Positions 41,949 to 52,759 of a stretch of DNA of 64,000 nt are shown here, one piece after another. The stretch is from assembly GCF_963169125.1 (NCBI RefSeq), contig NC_084802.1, forward strand, positions 114,642,903 to 114,706,902, written 5' to 3'. Both the position numbers and the translations under genes were made by a program. Position 1 is the first letter of the stretch, and each line of letters begins with the position of its first letter. The notes beneath the pieces were generated by a model that worked only from the letters and a program-made list of their open reading frames with translations, was not told the origin of the DNA and did no database searches. The DNA comes from Humulus lupulus (Eukaryota; Streptophyta; Magnoliopsida; Rosales; Cannabaceae).

Positions 41949-42312
41949 TTCTTCAAGCCCAAACTGTTTTTTTCGTTTCTAATATGAGCCAGATAACCAG
42001 ACTAATGTATATATATTCATTTAATATATATATATATATTCATTTCTTTAATATATTTGTTTTGGAGTATAATGAAAATTAATAAATATTATATATATAG
42101 ATATTAATTGAGTCCTTTGTCTCATTTCTATCTATAAAAGAACAGATCAAAAATCGTGGACCCAGATGGATTGTAAATCCACTTGACTTTCCCTTCCTTC
42201 CCCTATTTTACTTAGCGAAACAAACGATTTATTCTCTCCCTCTAATCTTTTCCCTCCTTACCTCTCCTTCCTTCCGTCTTTCCCCTCTGCCAAACAAAGC
42301 GTTAAACTTTAC

Positions 42313-42495
42313 GAGCATTATTATTAGGCACTAGTAGTGTCCAACACCACTATGAGGTGGCACCTTATGAATGGTTAATGGTTTTCCATTATAGTTATTA
42401 AATTAAAATATGTAGGACTTGATATTGAATTGCACCGATAACGATATGACACCCTTAGGTAGTGTTGGACATTACTAAAACTCTTAGCAATTCTC
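42313..42495. mobile_element. MITE-like inverted-repeat element (about 183 bp)
   Basis: The two ends are imperfect inverted repeats of about 45 bases: GAGCATTATTATTAGGCACT at the left pairs with the reverse complement of the right end, and both arms share AGTAATGTCCAACAC-like sequence followed by CACTA. It is too short to code. The target duplication and superfamily are not clear. Confidence 0.6.
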
Positions 42496-42549
42496 TAAAA
42501 ATATATGTAACTTATAAGTTATGTAAAGTACGTAAATCAATTGAATAAA

Positions 42550-42695
42550 GATATGTGCACCAAAATATTACACCAATTGATGTTGCACTGTTTTTTAAAA
42601 CATTGGGTCCTATTTGAAATAAATGTGATCAGTTAAAAAAAAACTATCACGTCAATTGGTGTAATGTTTTGGTGCATAATTTTGATGCATATATC
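42550..42695. mobile_element. MITE-like palindromic element (about 146 bp)
   Basis: GTGCACCAAAATATTACACC at the left is matched in reverse complement by GGTGTAATGTTTTGGTGCAT at the right. The right arm has an additional repeat of the GATGCATATATC end. The spacer is AT-rich. Its superfamily is unknown. Confidence 0.6.
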
Positions 42696-43159
42696 ATTAC
42701 TCAAATCAAAATATACATACAAAGTGATGATTGTCTCACACAATAGATGAGAATATTGGCACCTTTTTTTTTCAATAATCTTTTATTAAATATTTAATTA
42801 TTATCAAATATATTATTTTACTTAATTAACATAAATATCTTAGAAATAAAAATAAATTATTTAGAATATCTAAAATATATACTAAATAATTTATCATTTT
42901 TTAATTAAGAAATACTATTTTAATACTGTATGTTTTAGAAGTATAAAAATTTATTATTACCCCACCTGAAAATTTAAAATATTCTACACATTTATATATT
43001 AGTTAAAAAAATCCAGCCTCTTATACTATAATTCTATCTTTGTCAGTAACTAACGTAAACTAACAATTTCATAGTTGAAGACTTGTAAATGATATTTTAA
43101 AAAGTAGAGTTTTCTCTACTCATATAAAAATAAAAAATGTATATTGTTTTCCTTAAAAA

Positions 43160-43790
43160 CTGGCATGATGATGCGACATGAATTTTGGACACATAGCAAC
43201 CAAGTAGCAACGTAATCTTTGAAGAGGCTAGTCGACCCTCAACCAAAAGACGGAGATTTTTAGGAAGTTTCATCATACAACTAGTCAGGACTTACTCAAG
43301 ACTTCACTCAAAAGAGATGGTCGATGGGACACTCGACCAGAACTGGTCGTATGCTGTTGGAAAGACACTCAAAGTTAGTTAGTCCAGACATATATTTATT
43401 AGATATTTACTATTTCAAATGTAACATGCATAATTTACGTATTATTACTTGCCAGACAAGTCATGTAAATCCCACGACTCATATAGAAATTCCTAAGCCT
43501 ATAAACAGAGGGCTTAGTGAATCATTAATTTCTTAGCTCTAAGCCGTAAATTGTCATTTTGCATACTTTTATACATCGAATTTAGTATTCTCTCAAGCTT
43601 ACGAGACTTAGTTGGCATAGGCTCATCTCATCGTGAGTTTAGGACAATTACTACAATAATAAAAGTATAAGTGGACATAGGTTGCTACCAATACTTGGGG
43701 TCGAACCACTATAGATTTTGCTGTTTTTTTTTATCAATTTTTCATATCATTTATTTGACTCAGTGTCATTGGCCAAATCTTTGGTCAACA
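43160..43790 (+). repeat. F: 5' LTR (start approximate)
   Basis: The end is clear: TTGGTCAACA followed by a primer-site region like that of C. A TATA box (CCTATAAACAG) is at about 43498. The start cannot be fixed because the 3' LTR of F is not in the window; TGATGATGCGAC at about 43167 is one candidate. Confidence 0.6.
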
Positions 43791-43812
43791 TTTAGGTGCT
43801 TTCATTGAGAGT
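43791..43812 (+). other. F: primer-site region
   Basis: TTTAGGTGCTTTCATTGAGA matches the sequence after the C LTR (GTTTGGTGCTTTCATTGAGA) except near its start. This links F and C to the same primer type. Confidence 0.65.
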
Positions 43813-43852
43813 TGAAATCAAGAACACCGAAAATCCTTGCTGACTATCAACC

Positions 43853-44268
43853 ATGCCTCCTAAGAAGAGTCAAGGTCAACAAACGGGCCAGACAACCAAG
43901 TTCCTACAGGACCCTCCTCCACCTCCTCCCCCAGGAGTTACCAAAGAAGAATTCCAGGTTAAGTTGGAAGAAAAAAGCGAGGAGATGGATGATCAGACCC
44001 TGCAATCAGCGTTGGGAAAGATGCATGATGAGTTAGGTACCTTGAAAGCCAATCAGGAGAATATGGCTGAAACTATGATCTTGCAACATGTAGAGATTCC
44101 GAAAAACAAAGGAATGTGACCATTGCCCTAGAAGTTACAATACACCTTGCTCAAGGACATCGACCTGCACAGGACCCCCAACATCCTGAGCAGCCTTAAA
44201 TTCCTCCGCCACCTTAAAACTCGCAATGTCAAGAACAACCTCGAGTAGCATGAGGTGAGGACCAGCCA
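43853..44268 (+). pseudogene. gag: F: N-terminal gag, cut by solo LTR I
   Basis: ATG at 43853 sits 42 bases after the primer region in the usual context CAACCATG. The frame reads MPPKKSQGQQTGQ, a proline run and a charged helix (EEFQVKLEEKSEEMDDQ), and ends at a TGA at about 44117. It is low-complexity Gag N-terminus, as in other Tat elements. Sequence continues after LTR I at 46446. Confidence 0.65.
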
Positions 44269-46445
44269 TGTTGGAAAACCAATCAGAGCACACAGCGAAA
44301 AACTTTGCGTGGTGGGCCCGTTGTTGGTTTCTTTTTATAAAACAACACAACAACAACATACAAATTTTTTCAATATTCATATAAACAATTTATATGACCA
44401 AGAAAACAATCTAGAAACATTATCATACAATACTATTAATCATGCAACATATATATATATAAATATACAATATATTTATATATACAACATATAAACACAA
44501 TATATCAAGAACATGAATTTTTACCTCTTGAAGCCTATCAAGCGTCCTTGAGTCTTTTCGTATTTTTATCGATCTTCCTATCCAAAGCTTTGAGTACTCA
44601 AACCACGATCTTCTAGAGTGTTCTCCACACCTCAAGATGTGTGTGGGCACATAGAGAACATGGGTTTGTATTTTAGGAATCACAAGTATTTCTCAACATA
44701 TGAGAACTTGGATTATGGTTTGAGATTGACTAGAATAAAGAAGAAGAAATAGAAAGAGTTTTTGTATGACGAAAGCTCTGAGAACTATTATGATTTTTCT
44801 CTGTATTGTTGTGTGATATTGTGTGTCTCTTGTGTGTTTTTTCTTCTTCTATATTATATATATAGAGATTTATGTTACCTTATTATTCCTAATAATAATA
44901 GTAATATAAAATATTATAATAATGATGATATGATTATATTTTAGGTAAAACTCTAACTTACCACTTTTGAAAAACCATTTTCAAATTATTAAATAATTAA
45001 ATAAATAAAATAAAAACTACACAGATACAATATTTGTATAGTGGTACACACATGGCACAGTCCTTGGACTGTGTCAGGCGTGTACTGCTATTCCCTTTTC
45101 AGGAATTTTTGTATTTTTCTTTTATTGAATTATTTACCTAAATCAATCTCCCACAAAATAAGGTGTTAATCTTTTAAGGAAAAGATGACAACCATATTTC
45201 AAAATTTAAATTCTAAAATCAAAATTCAAAATTCAAATTGATGATCATCATTATCATCATCTTTTAAAATTCAATAGATCAAAAACTATTTTTGACTCAC
45301 CAATTTTATTTTCTCCCACTCAAATAAAATAATTAATTAAAAAAATTAATTAATTAATTTATATATATATGAAATTCGAAATTTTAGATATTTAAATTAA
45401 TAAATATATTTTCAAAATTAATAATTAATTCTAAATTAATTATTCAAACTCAATTATCATATAATTGCATACTTGACCCGAAGAACAAAATTCTTCTCCA
45501 ATTCTCAAGTTACAGTTATACCCTTGTATCAACTCTTCCCTTCATATGGCGTTGATAGAGCCACCCAGGGGACCTATAGACCTATAATATCAAGCTCCAA
45601 TAAATATTACATTATTAATCAAAACACTTTGATTAAATACTCATATTTATTAATCTCATGATTACTCCACTAAAAATATGAGATTGAACTCTTGATAATT
45701 ATAGACATATAATTACTGAGTACTTTATTAAGAATAAAATGTCCATTGATATAATCATTACATACAACATTAATCCTCTATTATTGGTTCATAATTAAAA
45801 GGGAATAAAATTACCGTTTTACCCTTTTAGCTATATCTTGTTCCTAGAGTACCATTGACTTTACTAGTGAAGGTTGTGTCACAACAAGTTTGCGTCCCTA
45901 AAACAATTGTTCTTAGCCTTATCATTCTGACAAACCTTATCGCATGAATCAAAGGATCAAGTGACATATATAGGAGTTCATAGTATCCTCAAGATTAAGA
46001 TCATTGTGTATGTGATCATCGTTTGATGTGTTTGATTAATACTATGAAATAGTGTTTAAAAAAGTATTAACAAATCACATCTGGTCCAATTCTACATACT
46101 CTCAGCATGCAAAGTACCTCTGCTAAAGTGTCCTACTACACTAGTAACCCGAATCTAGGTCACATGAATTCATAATACTAAAGGACTGTACTTGCAGTAA
46201 TTAATCTAAGGATTCCATAACTTTATTTTACGGTGAACTATTTAAGTTTTATTATCTTAATCTTGATCCTCCCATACCAATATGAGATTAAGACCACATA
46301 GATAAACTTTGGAATTTTCTGATATTCACTTAATATTATCATAAAATATCAGACATAGTCTATATATATAATAATTCAATTCAATTATTTATTTCATTTA
46401 AAACATTTGTCAACTACAATTGCTTTAAGGACACTATTCCCAACA
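44269..46445 (-). mobile_element. I: solo LTR, Copia type, 2,177 bp, with perfect target duplication
   Basis: On the minus strand it begins TGTTGGGAATAGTGTCC and ends GGTTTTCCAACA, so both ends form the inverted repeat TGTTGG/CCAACA. AGCCA stands on both sides (44264-44268 and 46446-46450 with the same sequence). No primer site or second LTR is present, so it is a solo LTR left after recombination between two LTRs. It has a TATA box on the minus strand near 44850. It is AT-rich and noncoding; the small frames inside it are chance. Confidence 0.9.
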
Positions 46446-47490
46446 AGCCACAGAAATTTGGTTGACACCATGAGCAGCATCAACCACAAAGGTCTGGTCA
46501 TATGGCGAGTAGCCTCCAAGGAAAAATGAAGACTAGGAGCATCTCCGAAGCCCAAGACGCCTGGTCACTGATGAGCAAGTTCCGCCCGAAAGAGAACCAG
46601 AATATTTCCCACTAGGGAACCGAAGGCAGCCTGATATAGGCTATGCGGTCATAGGACCCCCAAGGCATAGAAATACCTTGGGACCTAGCGACCAACGCAG
46701 GCCATGAAGGCCACCTCCTGTTTATTGAGATGGTCTTGGTTGTAGAGTAGGTGACAACAGTTATAGCTGGTCACAAACGAGCCAGTCTCGATTCAGAGAT
46801 GGGCATGACCACAATGTAGGAGATTCGAAATATTACCTAGGTCAAAGAAGAGAAGCTGGTCGTCAGGATGAACCAAGACAGCACATGCCCCCACCCATGA
46901 ACAATCGACCAGATAGTCAAAACTTTTGGGGCAACCTAGAAGTGTAAGTGTGTTTGATCGACTAGGAAGAGAAGACCAGAGGTGTAGAGATGAAGATATG
47001 TAGAATGTACTGAATGATCGATAAGCATATCCCTGCAACCGCCCCTACTTTTTCAACTCCAACAACAGTACATGCCCAGATAGGCGCATTTAACCAAACA
47101 ATTTAGCGGCTAGCATGCAACAAAACTTTTGACTTAGAGTATGATTAGAGGAAAGGCACTCCATTTATTAGCAAGATTTCTCATGCAGAAGTCCCGATCA
47201 TGTTCAAAATGCTTGTCTTGTCTAGCTACACAGGAAAAGAAGATCCTGTGTCTCACGTCAACAAGTTTGAGATTCTGATGGACATACAAAAAGTATCTGA
47301 TGATGCTCGGTGTAGGATATTCCCTGCGAACTAGTTTGATGTCGCACAACATTGGTACTTTAAATTCCAGCTTTCCACTATCACCTCATGGGAAATTTTT
47401 GTCAAGGAATTCTACAGGCTATTCTATGTTGCTTGTGTACACCTAATAGAGTCAAATCAGCTAGTCGATATAAGAAAAGGAGATGGTGAG
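46446..47490 (+). pseudogene. gag: F: middle part of gag, cut by E
   Basis: The variable part up to about 47150 has no clear frame. From about 47200 one frame reads LVLSSYTGKEDPVSHVNKFE, DDARCRIFPAN, a TAG, then WYFKFQLSTITSWEIFVKEF and QLVDIRKGDGE, the capsid region of a Tat Gag. The frame breaks at 47490 where E is inserted and continues without loss at 59766 with PLKEYIQRFMRAAAQEKF, matching LKAYLSRF in C and LKSYIHQF in E. Confidence 0.85.
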
Positions 47491-48541
47491 TGTTGACGGT
47501 GAGAATTCGTCAACTAAGTTGAGTTGGAAAAAATTATCAAGTAAGGATCGTCAATAGAAAAGCTGTAGCAATCTAAGTAATAACTCAAGAACAATGACAG
47601 AATAACAATGGAGAAATCAATCTTTCATTCACTCTCAAGCCTTTGCTACAGTAAATCTTCCAACCCCCCTTCAGGTGGGGTTAGAGTTCATTTTATAGTA
47701 GGCTCTAATGGCCCTGGGTACATGGTGGTCCAGAAGACCAAGTGGTACATAAGTACTCTGTAAGGAGAGTGGTTCCAGAGGTGGTGGTCGTGCATCTAGT
47801 ACAGGGGCAGGCGTCAGGAAGGTGTCTCCACTACTCGTCCGTACTCATGTCAGAAGAGTGGTGGCAGGCGTAGTGGTGTCGACTCTGACCCTTGGCCGTA
47901 GACGTACGGGCCATTACTCCTGTCCCTGCATTCCCACTCCTCCATTGGTACGGGTGTCCGTATTTGGACGTACAAAGTCTTGAGGGCCGTACCCAGCATG
48001 GGAACGTACAAGTATGTTCCATTCAACTCATACCTAGGCCCCTAAGCGTTGGGGTCCATCTGGTGGCGTGGCTCCTATGCGGCTCGCGAGCCCCCTTCGC
48101 GAGGCCTCCCTCACATGGGCACCTGATGGTGTGGCTCCCAAGGGTACACCCTCTGTACGACATGGAGCGCTAGGGGCGCGAGGCCGAATGCATGCCCTGA
48201 CGCGAGGCCATACGAGGCCGTGCCTGCTTCGGACGCAAGGCGAGGCCACACAGGGCCGTGCTTGCTTCGGACGCGAGGCCACGCGAGGCCGTGGCTGCGC
48301 GCGCGAGACGAGGGGCCTCGCTGATGCTGGGCGCACGCGAGACGAGGGGGCCTCGCTGGTGCTGGGCGCGCGCGACGAGGGGCCTCGCCTGGTGCTGGGC
48401 GCGTGCGAGGCCATCTAGGCTGCTGTGCGAGTGGCAACAGTGGCTCGGGGTCATTCCAACCCAGCCATATTTTTGGGGCATTTATGGGGCCTAAGCATAC
48501 ATGTTGAGTCTTTTAAGGGCGGGGAATATTGAGCGTTCACA
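47491..48541 (-). repeat. E: 3' LTR (left, 1,051 bp)
   Basis: Plus-strand ends are TGTTGACGGTGAG and GAGCGTTCACA. The minus-strand TATA box is near 47690 (ACTATAAAATG). A GC-rich array (three copies of a 34-35 bp unit) is at 48302-48408. The long frames through this part are artefacts of the GC-rich repeats. Confidence 0.93.
48302..48408 (-). repeat. GC-rich 34-35 bp repeats in the left LTR of E, three copies
   Basis: The unit contains GAGACGAGGGGCCTCGC and TGGTGCTGGGCGCG. Upstream, looser repeats of GCGAGGCC and GACGCGAGGCCACGCGAGGC run from about 48180. The right LTR has one copy more. Confidence 0.88.
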
Positions 48542-48552
48542 CTTGCCCCCCA
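48542..48552 (-). other. E: 3' polypurine tract
   Basis: On the minus strand CTGGGGGGCAAG ends exactly at the LTR border. Confidence 0.85.
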
Positions 48553-48599
48553 GTCTAGGAGAGTACCTTTAGGTGCTCTTGTAGACTATTCACCTTGAT

Positions 48600-48611
48600 T
48601 CTTATAAATAG
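48600..48611 (+). promoter_or_regulatory. E: TATA box of the antisense gene
   Basis: CTTATAAATAGG lies about 60 bases from the 3' LTR border on the plus strand. About 75 bases on is a donor-like CAAGAG|GTAAGG (48688), and before the gene start is an acceptor-like TTTTGTAG (about 49128), which would give a 5' UTR intron as in C. The splice sites are inferred only. Confidence 0.5.
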
Positions 48612-49180
48612 GCCTTCATGCATGGCCTAATATTTACTCCTTACTTCCTTAGCTTAGTGGTTTGGAGAGCCCTTCCTTTTTCAAGAGGTAAGGGGTTCAT
48701 CCCTTACAACCTCATTTTTTCCATAGCTTATTTTATTTTATTTTTTCAATTCATTTTCCTCACTTTTTGTTTATTTATTATTATTTTTTTTTACATATGA
48801 GCTAATTTTTTGGAGTATCTATTTGGTGGCTAACACATCTTTCTGGTCCATTCTTCCAGACGCGTATTTTTGACCCTTTGGTGCTTTTCGCCCCTCGACC
48901 TCCTTTCGACCCCAACTTCGCTCTCTTAACCGCTTGAGGTATATTTTCTCTCCCTCTCCCTTTGTTTTCTTTTATCGGGTCCAAACTAGTATTACTCGGG
49001 AAGGGGTACCTTAGCCTGAGCTTGTAGTGAGTTTGACCATATACATGCCCCTCTTTTTTATACCTTGTAGTGGGCCATTTAGGACGCTTGCATCTAGAGA
49101 TATTAAGCCTATTCCTCTGTGTTTTGTAGCCATCCCCTCATTTATATGCGAACCCCTTTTCGCTTTCGGGACGAGGTCTC

Positions 49181-51651
49181 ATGGCCAGTGACGGCCCGTC
49201 CGACATACCTCCGGGGGATGAATTTATTGACCTGTCCTCAGACTCAGAGTCCCCTGAGGGAAATCCTCACCAAGACTATGATTCCTTAAGGCAGGCCCGC
49301 ATCCGCCACCTGTAGTACATTGCTGAACTTAGGCGCAAAATTTGGGTAGTGGAGAGTGAAATTGACTCGGTGTCGAGAGGAGACGGAGGACCTTCACCCC
49401 CAGACCTTAGTGACCATATAGCGAGCCTTAGGATGACCCTTTTTGAATTGCAGTGGGAGTTAGAGTTTATGGAGGGGAACCTTCCACCCGAACCTCCCAA
49501 CCCATCCTCGCCTGATGACGGTCATGGGGCTGCTACTGCTTCTCCTCAGCCCCTAGTCTCAGTTTTTCCTCGCTTAGCGCTTCCGCCATCGCTCCCTCGA
49601 TGGAAAACTCTTGCTAGGAAGAAAAAATGGAGGGTAAAGTGTTCTGTCTCTTCCTCACATTTTTCTTTTGATTTTGCAGAAATGCCGAAGGCACGCTAAC
49701 AGGTATCTATTCAGGAAGAGGACGACGCCCCTTTACTGGCGTCCGGGCTGGTGTCGCATGTGTTCGCGAACACATTGAAGGAAATCGTGAAGGGCTATCG
49801 TGTTCCCTTGGAATACGCCTTATATGCTCCTCAGGAGGCATGCCGGGCCGACCGCCCTAGGAAGGGTCTCGTGGCTTTGAGCGAACACATTTTGAAGGCG
49901 GGTGGCACCATTCCCTTGCACCCGTTTTTCCTAGCGGTTCTCAACTATTTTGACCTGGCCCCTCTTCAGCTGTCACCCAACAGTTGGTTGACCCTTAGTT
50001 GCCTTTTTGTTTGGTTCAAGGAACGGGCTGAACGCGCCCCAACGGCGGAAGAGGCGCATTTCTTGTACAACCTCATGGGATCCCCCAAGTCTAAGGGCTT
50101 CTACTACTTGCAGAAGGCCAATAACGAGCTCCCCTTGATAGAGGGCTCAGTGTCCAATACAGGGTCTTGGAAGCAAGACTTTTTCTTCATAGAGGGCCCT
50201 CTCTCTGTTCGTGAACACTTTCGTGCCACCTCCAGTAAGTACCCTGGTCCTTCTTTTCTTCTTATTAGAACTTACTGTTTTGTACTCATGCTTGTACTAA
50301 CACTGGCGCGGATCATGCAGAGCAATTTGCTGTTCCTTCGGTCATTGGGTCGGAGGCGAAGGCCGTGACTGACCTCATTAATGCTGACTCCGCCATGAAG
50401 AAGGCGGCATTCTTATTTACTATGGCAAATCTCAAGCGCCACCAGTTGTCCCCGGTCTCTGACCCCAAGCTCCTGTGGTCAATTATTGGGTCTAAGAAGA
50501 CAATGGCTACGCCGGCTGAGCCGTTCCTAAACGATGGTGAGGCCGAGGAGGAGCCGGAGGAAGCCCCCCTTGAATGTGGGGGATCTCACCAGCGTCCCCT
50601 GTCCCCCGGGGGATGCCCCCCTTACGGCTCCTACGACCAGGACATGGCCTTCCAACCTCAGGACCAGCATGTCGCACCAGGATGTTATGCTTCCCCTGGC
50701 CCTGATGGCTGCGACGCCTTCCCTCAGGTTCCTCTTGACATTGGATCACCGGGGGCTGATTACGTCGACCTTGCGGAGCCCCCCTCTAATCTACCAGGGT
50801 CTCAGTTTTTCACCTTCACTGCGCCCCCTCCCGCTTCGGCGAGCGGGTCATCTGTCCTCCTCCAACCAGGTGCCCCCATTACGGAGGGGGAGCCTTGGGT
50901 GACTCGGATGGCAACATCTTACGGACAGCGATACACTCAAATCACCTTGAGCCTCCCTGTGTCCGACTGGAATGGTCTTGGGAACGTGACTCAGTTGGAC
51001 CTTGGGGACACCCTAAGGCGCGCCACAGCCTGGGTGAGTCCCTGCACCTTGCGTCGGTCATTGTTATGTATGGATGTACATACGTTTTTATTTTTGTTAC
51101 TTATTGTTGATGCCATTCACTTTCTTGTGCAGGCCTACACCGTGTCTCTACGGTATGCTGACTCGTCCAGCAACCTCTTCGTGTCTACTGCTGAGAGGGA
51201 CTGCCTTGCAGCCCGGGTCCAGGAGCTCGAGAAAGAGTTTAACGAAACTAAGGCTAAGTTGTCAAAGGTCCAGACCAAATTTTCCGACTTGATACTAAAG
51301 AGGAAGGAAGTAAAGGCCAAGACCAAGGGGCTAAAGGACAAGGCTAAACGCTTGGGGCGTGAACTCCAGGAGGCCAAGGCCATTGCGGCCGCGTCGCAGC
51401 AGAGAGTTACCCAGCTGGAGGCCGAAGTCGAGGCCCTCAGGGCCGAACTACAGTCGGCCCAGGAGAGGAATGCTTCTTTGGAGGTGGAGAGGGCTTCCTT
51501 GGAGGCAGAGAGGGCTACCATCGAGCGCAGGTCCATAGACCACGCCCTTTACAATGTGTGGAGGCAGGATCCTAATTTTGACTTCTCCTCTTTTGGTGAA
51601 CATGCCGTTGCTCGAGCGGCCCTGTGGAGCGCCCACATTAGGAGGCCCTGA
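49181..51651 (+). pseudogene. E: antisense gene with two in-phase introns and a coiled coil
   Basis: The ATG at 49181 (MASDGPSDIP) starts one frame that runs to 50234, with TAG at 49313 and TAA at 49697. Donor A|GTAAGT (50235) and acceptor CATGCAG (50320) join in phase to KQFAVPSVIG. A second intron, 51034-51132 (GTGAGT to GTGCAG), is 99 bases and keeps the frame either way. The domain LHPFFLAVLNYFDLAPLQ and SPNSWLTLSCLFVWFKERA matches C exon 2. A proline-rich middle and a long coiled coil follow, then LYNVWRQDPNFDFSSFGEH and TGA at 51649. Function unknown. It is the best preserved of the four in its second half. Confidence 0.82.
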
Positions 51652-52543
51652 AGTAGTTACTTCATAGCATTTGTCGGCTAGCCCTCCATGGGTGTATGCT
51701 TTCTTCCTTTTTTATTTTTTTTGTTATTTGTACTTCAGGCCTTTGTAATATGACTGTCACTACTATTTTCCTTTGGTAACTCTTGTACTATCTCCAAGAC
51801 CTTCTTTTTCAATGTATATATATGTGTGTTGCTATTTATCTCTTATTCAACTACATTTGAGGCCCTTTTAAGCCTGTATGATGGGGTTTGGTTGGTTCCC
51901 CTCTTTTATTTACCAGGCTAGAGGTCCTTTGGAGCCCATGTGAAAGGGTTCACTGGGACCTCTTTTGGTGCCTCTTGGTTGATTTTATAAGGATATTTTG
52001 ACCCCTTGGGTCCTCGTTATCCTTTTATATATTCTTGTGCGCGCTTATTATTTCTTTGCGAGAAGCGTCCTTCTCGTCATTATTCATAGTACTATTTTTG
52101 CAAGGGTCTCTTTTGGGACCCTTTTTGGCTAGGCGGCTTGGTGGCCACTCTAGACTTATTATTGTCGTTACCATACATTTTTTGTAAGTCCCTATGGCCT
52201 CCCTTGGTGTTCACAAGGGTAGCTAATCCTTGTGATCCCAAGGGATGCCTTGTAAGGACTTCGTTTAAGGCCCTGGTATAGGAGGTCCCTCCGGGATCCC
52301 CCATCAAAGGGTCTTTTTTTTTTTTTGGGTCACTTCCTCCTGATGGAGGGCCCTTTTTAGGATCCTCTTGGTAAAGGGTCCTTTTTTAGGGGCCTCCTTT
52401 TTAGGAGGGCTAGGGGTCCTCTTAGTAGAGGGTCCCTTTTAGGAGCTTCCTTTTTAGGAGGGCAAGGGGTCCATTTTAGGATCCTTCGTTAGAGGGCCCT
52501 TTTTAGGTTCCCCTTGCTAGCAGCATGCTGTTGCCTCCTATCC
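51652..52543. repeat. E: noncoding spacer with degenerate repeats between antisense gene and pol
   Basis: From about 52290 to 52520 short blocks such as GAGGGCCCTTTTTAGGATCC and CCTCCTTTTTAGGAGGGC recur with changes, many of them inverted repeats. A run of T lies at about 52313-52326. No gene is seen. Confidence 0.65.
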
Positions 52544-52556
52544 TGCCCCCCAAGTG
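52544..52556 (-). promoter_or_regulatory. E: internal polypurine-tract-like motif after pol
   Basis: The minus strand reads CACTTGGGGGGCA just beyond the end of pol, as in C, G and H. It is about 4 kb from the true 3' tract at 48542. Confidence 0.7.
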
Positions 52557-52759
52557 TCTGGTGAAATTTATTTCGGCAGGCACTTTGGCTGATGCCCACG
52601 TAGCGAAGGAAAATAACACATGAAGTTGCAAACAGTTTCACCCATAACATGCAGTTTCATTCATCACATTCATAACAAACAGTTTCATGCAAACAGCTGC
52701 AATGATACATATGAGATTTTCATAGAAAATAAAATAGAAAGACTCACACCTACTCAGGA

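Larger units (their letters stand above)
41954..43160. other. AT-rich DNA without genes, host of the H insertion
   Basis: The block continues 29045-29735 across H. It has a pyrimidine-rich stretch (42190-42290), two palindromic MITE-like units, and otherwise AT-rich sequence. No reading frame or RNA gene is supported. Confidence 0.65.

Noticed and set aside
44269..46445. Small frames (60-86 codons) within 44255-45661
   Set aside because: They are AT-rich low-complexity translations inside a solo LTR.
48034..48494. Several overlapping long reading frames on both strands in the E LTRs (also 59253-59751)
   Set aside because: They run through GC-rich minisatellite repeats in all frames, have repetitive Ala/Arg/Gly composition, and lie inside an LTR. 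High GC removes stop codons by chance.
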